IMG/VR virus record: IMGVR_UViG_3300045017_000268
Coordinates: 1 to 20,213 of that record
Reading direction: 5' to 3' (one strand)
Origin: a virus
DNA length: 20,213 nucleotides
This document shows positions 6,948 through 14,502 of the stretch, one piece after another. Under the pieces are notes generated by a model. The model was not told the DNA's origin, made no database searches, and was given only the letters and a program-made list of their open reading frames with translations. A program made the translations under genes and the position numbers. Each line of letters starts with the position of its first letter. Position 1 is the stretch's first letter.

Positions 6948-7826
6948 ATGCAGAATCTGACTACTCCATATAAAGACGAAGCAGCCAAAGGAGAGAACCG
7001 GCCTATTGAGCTGTATGACTTTTATTTAGGCACTCAAGACCACTGCGACGCAAATACCTTTTATTTCTGCACAGACAATAAAAGGTGCCAGTTCTGGAAT
7101 TTAGACGGAGTACTGCAGTATTACATTCCGCTTGGCATAAAGCGCTCGGCAATACCGGCATCGAACCAGCTTGAGATTGAGGCAGTGTCAGGGGAGTTTG
7201 ACAATGTGGACCGGGCCTGGAGCAACTGGCTTAATACCGTGGACCTAAGAGGCAGGCGGGTGGTGATCCGCAAGGTCTTTCTGGACCTGCTTACAGATCC
7301 TCTGCATGCCAAGGTAATGTTTGACGGCATTATTAATGCGGTAGCAGAGCTGACAGAATTAAGCGTCAAGATTGAATGTAAGTCAAAACTTAAATCCCTG
7401 GCTGTTGAGACAGGAAGGATGCAGCAGCTTTACTGCAATTATATTTTCGGAGACGAGTTTTGCCAGTTCAATGTGGCGGCAACCAGGATCACAGGGCAGC
7501 TGGTAGGTGCAGGTTCCACAACCGGATTCATTATTGATGCAAGCCGGACAGAGGCAGACGACTTTTGGAACGACGGAGTGATTCAGTTTAATTCAGGGGT
7601 TAATTCCGGATTAAAGCGCAAGGTGGTGGATTTTACCTTAGCGGAGCACAAGCTGATTCTGGATTATGCCCTGCCTCAGGCACCCAATCCCGGGGATCTT
7701 TATTCAGTTGAGAAGGGCTGCGACAAATCTTTTGATGTCTGTAAAAACAGGCACAACAATCAGGCGAATTTCGGCGGGTTTAAGCATATCCCACAGCTGA
7801 TTAATCCGATTAGCAAAGAAGAATGA
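6948..7826 (+). CDS. Tail hub protein with four-cysteine cluster site (lambda gpL / RcGTA hub type, DUF2163/BR0599)
   Basis: This 292-residue protein carries the N-terminal hub domain ('PIELYDFYLG', 'YYIPLGIKRSAIPASNQLEIEAVSG', 'GRRVVIRKVFLDL') and the C-terminal block of the BR0599/DUF2163 family ('CDKSFDVCKNRHNNQANFGGFKHIPQ'). Cysteines 163, 172, 258 and 265 have the paired arrangement that in lambda gpL and the RcGTA hub holds an iron-sulfur cluster; the cluster here is inferred from the family. The protein forms the trimeric base to which the tip protein attaches. It follows the distal tail gene and overlaps the next gene by four bases (ATGA at 7823-7826). Confidence 0.8.
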   Translation: MQNLTTPYKDEAAKGENRPIELYDFYLGTQDHCDANTFYFCTDNKRCQFWNLDGVLQYYIPLGIKRSAIPASNQLEIEAVSGEFDNVDRAWSNWLNTVDLRGRRVVIRKVFLDLLTDPLHAKVMFDGIINAVAELTELSVKIECKSKLKSLAVETGRMQQLYCNYIFGDEFCQFNVAATRITGQLVGAGSTTGFIIDASRTEADDFWNDGVIQFNSGVNSGLKRKVVDFTLAEHKLILDYALPQAPNPGDLYSVEKGCDKSFDVCKNRHNNQANFGGFKHIPQLINPISKEE

Positions 7827-10800
7827 AAAAACTCGATACAGAATTATTAAATAAGCTGGTAGGTGTTAAGTGGCTCCAAGACGGCCGGGACCTTAGCGGC
7901 ACAGACTGCGTAGGCCTGATGCAGCTTTATTTTAACTCAAGAGGCGTTGAAGGTATTGCGCCTAAGATCAGCGAGGTTGATCAGACTAAGCAGGATGAAA
8001 TAATTAAAAAAATCCTTGAGACAAATACCATTGTCAAAAAAGACGAGCTTGAGCCTGAGGATATCCTGGTCTTTAAGATTAACGATGAGCTGCACGTCGG
8101 GCTTTATTTAGGCTACGGCCGGATGCTGCATGCAAGAAAAAACGCTAAATCCAGGATCTCCCGACTTGATGCTAATTGGGAAAAATACTTTTTATTCGCC
8201 ATCCGTGAAAAAGACGGCAAGATCTACATCCCGCCTGCGGGCCCGCCAGCTGCCATTGCTGTTGCCTTGGTAATTGCCGATTACGCAGCTGCTTCATTTA
8301 TTGCTGGAGGTTTGATTGCATTATCACTTACCACTATAGGCTGTCTTATCGGCACAGCCATGATCGGCTATGCCATCGGCCTGGCAATCCAGACCAGGCA
8401 GCAGTCAAAATCAGGCGGCGCATCCGCATCCCCGCGTTACCGCTTCGGCGAGCTGCAGACAACCTCTACAAATCAGTATCCAGTGCCGGTATTGTACGGC
8501 GAGGCGCGCTTAGCCGGGAATATCGTTTATCAGAATCCGGTGATGGGAGGAGAGCAGATAGACTTGCTTATCGTACTCTGCCAGGGCGAAATCGAAAGCA
8601 TCTCTGATATCAGATTAAACGGCGAGCCCATCGGAAGTTTTCCCGGGTGTTCGTATCATGCCTTTTTAGGCACTCCGGCGCAGAATGTGCAAACCGATAC
8701 CGGTTTAGACTTAGACGGCATTCAGTACCGCAATACTGCTATGCTGCATGTGCATCTTGAGACTTCCGACAAACTAAAAGGCGGTCGTCCGAATATTACC
8801 TGTATCTGCAAGGGAAGGAAGGTTTCCACCTGGACCGGAGCAGATTGGACATCGCTTAAATATTATTCGGAGAATCCTGCAGCCTGTATCAGGGATTATT
8901 TGCTTATGAAACTCCAAATCGGTGGCTGCGGATACTTAACAGCTGACATCGATGACTTGTCTTTTGCCGAGGTTTATGACCGCTGCCAGGAATTAGTGTC
9001 TGACGGCCAGGGAGGGCAGGAGCCAAGATATACGGTTTCCTTCTGCATTGACCAGAAGCGCGCAGCTTCAGATAACTTAAGCGAGATGCTGGTGGGTTTT
9101 GCCGGGGCGCTCATAAGAAGCGGCTCAAAACTAAAGCTGATCATTGCCAAGCCTCAGGCAGCAGCAGCTTCCTTTGATGAGGATGATATCCGGGATTTAA
9201 GAATAATTCAAAAGGGGCTGGATCAGAAGATTAACCGCTTCGGCATTGAATACTTTGACCCGACCCAGGATGATGCCAGGATCCTTGCCTGGGGAGCAGA
9301 GGATAAGGTGGATCAGGATGAAAGAGGTTTAGTTGAGCAGACGCTGACCATTCCTTCAATCAACAGAAAAACGCAGGCCTCAAGATTAAGCAACCAGTAT
9401 TTCTATGAGTTAAAGCTTTGTCCGCTCTCGGTTGAGTTTACAACTTCCTTAAATGCCGTAGGCCAGGAGATAGGCGATGTGATTACACTTACGCATTCGC
9501 TCATGGGCTGGACGAATAAGCAGTTTATTATTCAGCGTATTGAGGAGGACGAAAAAGACGTCTATAAAATCACGGCGCAAGAATACAACGCCTCAATTTA
9601 CAACGACCGCTTTGGCGCCACCATTCAATCTTTTGATTACGGCACGCCGCCTAATCCGTATGCGCCGGTTTCGGAGGTGAGTAACTTACAGCTGGCTGAG
9701 AGCCTTTATTATCTGCATAAAGACGGCACAGTTGGCTCGGATATCCAGATTACTTTTAATGAACCCAGCGATGACTCAAAGATTTTTTTGAGCCACTATC
9801 AGATTGAGCTTAAAAAAGGAGCGGAGGAATATAAAGTTTCCGGTACTGCTACTGAACCGCACTTTACCTGTTTTGCTGTGGAGGATGAGCAGACCTACAA
9901 AGTAAAGGTGAGAACAGTTTCCATAAACGGCATTATTTCAGACGGCCTGGAATCAGGGGATCTTACTGTCCTGGGTAAGCTGCAGCCTCCATCAGATGTC
10001 GCAGGATTTGAGGTTTCGCAGGAAGGGAATTTTTTAAGATTCAGCTGGGATGCAATACCTGACGCCGATCTAGCCCGCTACGTGATCAAAAAAGGTTCTG
10101 AATGGTCTACCGGCCAGTTTATCGGTGAAAAAGTCGATACCACCGAGTTTGTCTATCCGGTAGGCGAAATAGGACAAGTTACTTTTATGATTAAGGCAGT
10201 GGATACTTCCGGCAACGAAAGCTCAACCCCTGGCATTGACTCTTTGGTGATTACCCCGCCTCCGGAGATGAATTTCATTAATGACTTTGACCTCTGGAGC
10301 CAGGAGCTAAGGTATAAGCTTTCTAATTTAGACTTGGTTTACACCAATGATTTTGACCTCGGCTACGTGCGGCCAGCCTTAAGCATAAAAACTGACTTTA
10401 GCTGGGAAGACCGAGAAGCTCAAGGCCTAACCTGGGAGCAGCAGGAGGCTGGAGGAGGACTTAATTTAAACGGTCCTACTAAGTTATCCGGCTTCTTTGA
10501 AATGATTGATCCGGTTGATCTCTTAACTGTCTTTGAGTTTAAGGTGATTGTGGATGCTGATTACCGCAATGTTTTAGGAGGTTCTTTAGAGGTGCAGATC
10601 AGTTATTCCTTAGACGGCATAAGCTACAGCGCTTTTGAGCTGATAGATGCCTTTACTACCTACACGGCAAGGTTTGTGAAGTTTAAGTTTATTCTCTCGA
10701 CAACAGATATAAATCATCACATTTACTTCTACGGCTGCCACCTTTTTATCAATGCTCCGGTGACCAGGGTATCGTGGTTTAGGGATGTATTAATCCCGGT

Positions 10801-10993
10801 GCAGGGTAAAACTATACTTTTTGGCTCTGGCTTTAATTATCCGCCCAGGGTAAGTGTGACAATAGTAAACGGAGTTATCGGCATGCCAATAGTGGCAAAT
10901 AAAACTACCACCCAGTGTGATATCCGGGTCTACGACCGTCTGGGAGCTGCCATAGGCACAGCTGAGGTGGATATCGATGTGAAAGGATACTAA
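7823..10993 (+). CDS. Fused tail tip protein: NlpC/P60 peptidase, gpI-like segment, gpJ-like tip attachment with FN3 domains
   Basis: One 1056-residue frame covers what is three genes (K, I, J) in lambda. Residues 1-130 are an NlpC/P60 peptidase: likely nucleophile Cys29 in GTDCVGL and catalytic His91 in ELHVGLYLGYG, with a further 'RMLHA' His103. It would open peptidoglycan during entry. Residues about 140-190 are hydrophobic with small residues ('AAIAVALVIADYAAASFIAGGLIALSL', 'IGTAMIGYAIGLAIQ'), as in gpI. From about 204 the gpJ-like hub begins ('SPRYRFGELQTTSTNQYPVPVLYGEARLAG'). Two FN3-like domains lie near 612-715 and 720-812 ('PPSDVAGFEV...LRFSWDAIPDADLARYVIKKG'). The last 240 residues are beta-rich and may contact fibres or receptor. 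ATGA overlap with the hub gene. Confidence 0.85.
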   Translation: MKKLDTELLNKLVGVKWLQDGRDLSGTDCVGLMQLYFNSRGVEGIAPKISEVDQTKQDEIIKKILETNTIVKKDELEPEDILVFKINDELHVGLYLGYGRMLHARKNAKSRISRLDANWEKYFLFAIREKDGKIYIPPAGPPAAIAVALVIADYAAASFIAGGLIALSLTTIGCLIGTAMIGYAIGLAIQTRQQSKSGGASASPRYRFGELQTTSTNQYPVPVLYGEARLAGNIVYQNPVMGGEQIDLLIVLCQGEIESISDIRLNGEPIGSFPGCSYHAFLGTPAQNVQTDTGLDLDGIQYRNTAMLHVHLETSDKLKGGRPNITCICKGRKVSTWTGADWTSLKYYSENPAACIRDYLLMKLQIGGCGYLTADIDDLSFAEVYDRCQELVSDGQGGQEPRYTVSFCIDQKRAASDNLSEMLVGFAGALIRSGSKLKLIIAKPQAAAASFDEDDIRDLRIIQKGLDQKINRFGIEYFDPTQDDARILAWGAEDKVDQDERGLVEQTLTIPSINRKTQASRLSNQYFYELKLCPLSVEFTTSLNAVGQEIGDVITLTHSLMGWTNKQFIIQRIEEDEKDVYKITAQEYNASIYNDRFGATIQSFDYGTPPNPYAPVSEVSNLQLAESLYYLHKDGTVGSDIQITFNEPSDDSKIFLSHYQIELKKGAEEYKVSGTATEPHFTCFAVEDEQTYKVKVRTVSINGIISDGLESGDLTVLGKLQPPSDVAGFEVSQEGNFLRFSWDAIPDADLARYVIKKGSEWSTGQFIGEKVDTTEFVYPVGEIGQVTFMIKAVDTSGNESSTPGIDSLVITPPPEMNFINDFDLWSQELRYKLSNLDLVYTNDFDLGYVRPALSIKTDFSWEDREAQGLTWEQQEAGGGLNLNGPTKLSGFFEMIDPVDLLTVFEFKVIVDADYRNVLGGSLEVQISYSLDGISYSAFELIDAFTTYTARFVKFKFILSTTDINHHIYFYGCHLFINAPVTRVSWFRDVLIPVQGKTILFGSGFNYPPRVSVTIVNGVIGMPIVANKTTTQCDIRVYDRLGAAIGTAEVDIDVKGY

Positions 10994-10995
10994 CC

Positions 10996-11133
10996 ATGAA
11001 AGGCTACTGCGTAACGTGCAAGGTTCTTGTAGAAATAAAAGACTGCAAGGAAACTACACTTAAAAACGGCACTAAGGCTTATACCGGAAAATGCCCGGAG
11101 TGCGGCACAGAAATCATTAAGAAAAAGGACTAA
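10996..11133 (+). CDS. 45-residue zinc-ribbon protein, DUF5679-like
   Basis: A short frame starts at ATG 10996, two bases after the tip protein stop, and ends with TAA at 11131-11133. It encodes YCVTCK near the start, then KDCKETTLKNGTKAYTGK, then CPECGTE near the end. The two CxxC pairs and the 'tLKNG..a..G.CP.CGt' core match DUF5679, a small zinc-ribbon family. The protein probably binds one zinc ion. Its role in a tail module is unknown. The next gene starts two bases downstream. Confidence 0.8.
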   Translation: MKGYCVTCKVLVEIKDCKETTLKNGTKAYTGKCPECGTEIIKKKD

Positions 11134-11135
11134 TT

Positions 11136-12176
11136 ATGGAAAGACATGTTTTTGATCCTAACCAGCCGACAGGCTCAATGAGCTTAGAAAACCTGCGTAA
11201 CTGCCTGCGCGCAATCTTCCAAGGAGATTTATTTCCTTTAAGGCCGCGGGCCTCAATGGTGCTCGATGACTTAGAATACCCAACAGATGCTTTAGCGCAG
11301 GCTAAATGGAGCGGGACAGGAATTACGGTTACACATTCAACTACAAAGCAAGAAGGCAACTATGCCCTGCAGTGCGTGATTGATGCCACACCTAACCGGC
11401 AGGTAACTACTATTAAGTTTTTGAACTTATCCGGATTTAAGCAGATTACCCTCTGGGAGAGATGCTCTGGATCATCCCAGGCGTTTAGGTTTTTCTTAGA
11501 GGATAATCTCGGGCATGTGAGTTATTGGAATATAACCAGCCACGCAACATCCGGGACTTGGAAGAAAGACACCCTTACCCTGGCTACACCCGACGGCAAC
11601 AACGGAACACCTGCAGTATTAGCCAATATCACTGACTTTGGGTTTTATCAGCTTCCGGCAAATCAGACCTTTATCTTTGATACTATTTCTGCGGTCTGCG
11701 GGATGAATGTGGCAGTGAGTTCTGCGCTGGTTGCAGGATTTTATCAGAATATCTATATCGGCTCAACCAGGCTTACCTTTGCCGGAGGAGCATCTGCGCT
11801 GATGACCGCCCCCGGTGCAAATCCCAGGATTGACTTATTGACTATTAACGCAGCCGGAACCTTGGAATGGACGCAAGGGGCAGAAGCAACAAATCCGGCA
11901 GAGCCTGTTTTCCCTACGGGAAAGTTTCCGGTATGCCTTGTGTATTGCAAGCCGACCATGACTAAGGTGGTTGATTATGAATTTAAGGACGCAAATCCTA
12001 ATGAGGGATATATCTACAAGGACGTGCGGCCATTGTATCTTTTAGGGATGAGTTCGTTCTTGGCATTAACCGACTGCCCGGCAAGTTACGCTGGCCAGGC
12101 GGGCAAGTCTGTCAGAGTAAAGGCTGATGAGACAGGCTTAGAGTTTGCATTCCCGAATGCAACTTACGCGGAGTAG
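11136..12176 (+). CDS. Tail fibre or receptor-binding-type protein
   Basis: This 346-residue protein starts with 'FDPNQPTGSMSLENLRNCLRAIFQGDLFPLRPRAS', likely the virion-attachment part. Residues about 40-190 are beta-rich ('VLDDLEYPTDALAQAKWSGTGITVTHSTTKQEGNYALQC' through 'FIFDTISAV') with the look of a carbohydrate-binding jelly roll. The region around 205-290 ('IYIGSTRLTFAGGASALMTAPGANPRIDLLTINAAGTLEW') resembles receptor-facing phage structural modules, and the end ('SFLALTDCPASYAGQAGKSVRVKADETGLEF') is a motif seen widely in phage tail fibres. The combination supports a fibre or adsorption role, although ligand and oligomer state cannot be read. It lies directly ahead of the cysteine-rich protein. 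Confidence 0.7.
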   Translation: MERHVFDPNQPTGSMSLENLRNCLRAIFQGDLFPLRPRASMVLDDLEYPTDALAQAKWSGTGITVTHSTTKQEGNYALQCVIDATPNRQVTTIKFLNLSGFKQITLWERCSGSSQAFRFFLEDNLGHVSYWNITSHATSGTWKKDTLTLATPDGNNGTPAVLANITDFGFYQLPANQTFIFDTISAVCGMNVAVSSALVAGFYQNIYIGSTRLTFAGGASALMTAPGANPRIDLLTINAAGTLEWTQGAEATNPAEPVFPTGKFPVCLVYCKPTMTKVVDYEFKDANPNEGYIYKDVRPLYLLGMSSFLALTDCPASYAGQAGKSVRVKADETGLEFAFPNATYAE

Positions 12177-12181
12177 AAAAT

Positions 12182-12904
12182 ATGCCGGAGCATAGATTGC
12201 CGCCGAAACAATGCGCCTCAAATATTCCCAGCTGGACAGATCTGGCTTTGACTGCAGATTCAGTTAAGGTGCGTAACGACCATATAGAGGAGCTGCGCAC
12301 AAAGGTTAACCTGGAGTTTACTAGGAGGTATTTGTCCACGGCAAGTTTTACGGATCCGACGCTTACGGCCAATGCGACTAAGGTTAGAAATGACCACATC
12401 CAGGAGCTAAGAGCCGAGCTGCAGAATATAAAGACAGGCAGAGGCGAATCCGGTTACTGCGTGCAGGACGGTTCAGGCTGCATGGATTTTACTGACCCAA
12501 CATTAACCGCAAATTCTACAAAAGCGCGTAATGACCATGTTTCGGAATTAAGGGGCAAGCTGCAGGCTTTAATGACCGGCTGTATCTGCGAGGCAGAGCA
12601 GTGCCAGTATTGCGCAGACTGCGGCTACTATTATCAGACCTGTTCGCATCAGGGAGTGGCCTGCGACAACCATAAATACAATGAATGCGGCCATTCGATG
12701 GTAGACCACTGGATCTGCGCAAGCTATAACCTGCCCGGAGGCACCGCGCATCCGTATAAAGCAGCCTCAGGGGATCCATTATCCATAACCAACTGGGACG
12801 GTTTTGTGCCTTGGAGTCCGCAGTGTAATTACGCGCCTCCCGGGATTAACTGGCAGAGCGCTCATTCAGACTGGAATTGCAAATGCAATCCTTTTACCTG
12901 GTAG
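12182..12904 (+). CDS. Cysteine-rich repeat protein next to the radical SAM genes (candidate modification substrate)
   Basis: This 240-residue protein has three repeats of the form (S/D)(F/W)TD.(T/A)LTA(N/D).(T/V)KxRNDH(I/V).ELR, near residues 17-43, 55-82 and 102-129. Such 'FTDP.L....T.vR..H..ELR' repeats occur in other phage and secreted bacterial proteins. The last 107 residues are different: 12 cysteines (134, 136, 141, 144, 147, 154, 161, 169, 179, 215, 233, 235) among many aromatic residues, ending NCKCNPFTW. In total there are 15 cysteines. No signal peptide or membrane segment is seen. The C-terminus could be a zinc-binding or disulfide-rich knob, or the target of the three radical SAM enzymes that follow. 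The function is not known. Confidence 0.8.
   Translation: MPEHRLPPKQCASNIPSWTDLALTADSVKVRNDHIEELRTKVNLEFTRRYLSTASFTDPTLTANATKVRNDHIQELRAELQNIKTGRGESGYCVQDGSGCMDFTDPTLTANSTKARNDHVSELRGKLQALMTGCICEAEQCQYCADCGYYYQTCSHQGVACDNHKYNECGHSMVDHWICASYNLPGGTAHPYKAASGDPLSITNWDGFVPWSPQCNYAPPGINWQSAHSDWNCKCNPFTW
12230..12568 (+). repeat. Three protein-level repeats (FTDPTLTA...RNDH..ELR)
   Basis: Bases 12230-12310, 12344-12427 and 12485-12568 encode three related segments of about 28 residues. Repeats 2 and 3 are the closest (FTDPTLTAN shared exactly); repeat 1 is more diverged. At the DNA level they differ at many third positions, so they are not a recent duplication. Confidence 0.85.
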
Positions 12905-12910
12905 AGAGCT

Positions 12911-13291
12911 ATGTTTAAAGATAAAGAATTCTTAATAAATATCACCCTAAAGATTGCCAAGCATGCGCAGGCTGATCCTGTGACAGAGTTGATTTACTGG
13001 GTGAGGCTTAATTTAGACAATGCCAAGACAGGGGATTTTACCAGTAGTCATTTTGAGGACGCAGATTTATTCAGCGGTGCCTTAAAGAGCGCAGTGCAGG
13101 AATTAGGCATAGAGGACGAGGAAGGCAGGATCTCAAACTTCGCTTTCTTTATTGCCGGAGGGGATAAAAACAAGCTTTACTTGGCCGGAGTGATTCCTTT
13201 GACCTTGGAGCATAAGGAAATACTTAAGACCAAGCTTAAGATGGAAACCACTCCGGTTGATGAGGGGCTGTTTTTATTAAATTGGCTATGA
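12911..13291 (+). CDS. Unknown 126-residue protein, first gene of the radical SAM cassette
   Basis: I do not recognise this protein. It has an N-terminal helix ('KEFLINITLKIAKHAQADPVTELIYWVRLNL'), an acidic centre ('ELGIEDEEGRISNFAFFIAGGD') and a C-terminal 'LYLAGVIPLTLEHKEILKTKLKM...PVDEGLFLLNWL'. It has no cysteine, no signal peptide and no membrane segment, and it does not look like the PqqD-type RiPP recognition element. Its stop overlaps the start of the first radical SAM gene (ATGA at 13288-13291), so the products are probably made together. It may be a binding partner or chaperone that brings the substrate to the enzymes, or a substrate itself; both are guesses from position. Confidence 0.7.
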   Translation: MFKDKEFLINITLKIAKHAQADPVTELIYWVRLNLDNAKTGDFTSSHFEDADLFSGALKSAVQELGIEDEEGRISNFAFFIAGGDKNKLYLAGVIPLTLEHKEILKTKLKMETTPVDEGLFLLNWL

Positions 13292-14502
13292 GCGTATTTA
13301 TCTTAGAAGAAACTAAAGCTTGCATCGGCCTGCCTGATGTTTGCCGGACAATTATCAAACGGTATAAAGAGGAAGGCAGGTTTGAGATCGCTTCAATTAC
13401 CGCGGATAAGCAGGAATATACCTCTGTCTATTTACTTATGACGCAGGACTGCAACCTGGCATGTCCTTACTGTTATCAGCCTCGGGAATTCAGGCAGAAA
13501 GGCGCGGAGATCTCCAAGCAGGTTATTGATGATACGGTGAATTTTGTCCTTAAGCATTTTGACGAGGCAAGGGTTAAATTTTCGATCTTCGGAGGCGAGC
13601 CGTTTTTGAACTTCCCGATGATTAAATATTTAGCAGAGACTTACCCGATGTTTCATTATGTGGTAACCACCAACGGCCTTTGTTTTATCGAGGATAAAAG
13701 TATCAGGGACTGGATCGCAAAGCACAAATACCATTTTAAGGTCAGCGTCAGCATTGCATCCTTAAAAGCAAAATTCGGTAAAGATTATTTAGAGGCAGCC
13801 AAACCCGCCTTGGATATCGTGCAGCATAACGGCGGGGACGTGCATTACGTGATTGATGATCCGGATCAGGCCGGGGTGTTTGAGGAGATTAAATATTTAT
13901 TCGAGTATCCGGTGCCGGTAGTGCGCATCTCAGCAGCCAGGCATTGGGACATGATTAAGGAGAAGAATGAGGCATATGAGGCTTTATTCAAAAGGCTGGC
14001 AGACTACATTTATTTTACCGGAGAGCCGAAGTTTGGAAGCAGCCAGTGGGATATTGCCTTTAAGAACAACCTTTACCGCAAGCTTAAAGGATTACCTTTA
14101 AAACATGTCCCGCCGACTTTCTGCGGATGCGGGTATTTGTATTTGGCAGTAAATCATAAGGGAGAGATTTACCCCTGCGATTTCTTTGCCAACTTTCCGG
14201 AGTTTAAGATCGGGGATATCTACTCAGGCTTTAATGAAACCGCCTTGTTTTTTAAGAAGATGGGGGATTGGCTGGATGAATTGTATGAGGACTGCCGGGA
14301 GTGTTCGGTCTGCGAGGGTAGTGATATCCGGCTTTGCCCGCGGGCAATGTGTTTGGCGGAAAATTATATCGTAAACGGCAATCCGCTAAAGCCGGCAGCG
14401 AACCACTGCTGGGCTAACAGGGTTGAGTACGCCAATTTTGAATACATTGCCAAAAAGGCAATTGCTCTTGGCATTGATGAGCTTTACTGCAGGGGAAAAT
14501 GA
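13288..14502 (+). CDS. Radical SAM/SPASM protein 1
   Basis: This 404-residue enzyme has the CX3CX2C motif for the SAM-binding [4Fe-4S] cluster at Cys55, Cys59 and Cys62 (CNLACPYC), the GGEP motif at 102-105 and a 'VVTTNG' strand near 125-130. The C-terminal SPASM domain has cysteines 279, 281, 297 (EIYPCDFF), 336, 339, 342, 350, 355 and 374, enough for two auxiliary clusters. Such enzymes make radical-based changes to peptide or protein substrates, such as thioether or carbon-carbon bonds, epimerisation or oxidation; which one cannot be read here. The first 45 residues are an extension too short for a full RiPP recognition domain. ATG 13288 is preferred to TTG 13282 because it gives the ATGA overlap that recurs in this cassette. 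Confidence 0.88.
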   Translation: MSVFILEETKACIGLPDVCRTIIKRYKEEGRFEIASITADKQEYTSVYLLMTQDCNLACPYCYQPREFRQKGAEISKQVIDDTVNFVLKHFDEARVKFSIFGGEPFLNFPMIKYLAETYPMFHYVVTTNGLCFIEDKSIRDWIAKHKYHFKVSVSIASLKAKFGKDYLEAAKPALDIVQHNGGDVHYVIDDPDQAGVFEEIKYLFEYPVPVVRISAARHWDMIKEKNEAYEALFKRLADYIYFTGEPKFGSSQWDIAFKNNLYRKLKGLPLKHVPPTFCGCGYLYLAVNHKGEIYPCDFFANFPEFKIGDIYSGFNETALFFKKMGDWLDELYEDCRECSVCEGSDIRLCPRAMCLAENYIVNGNPLKPAANHCWANRVEYANFEYIAKKAIALGIDELYCRGK

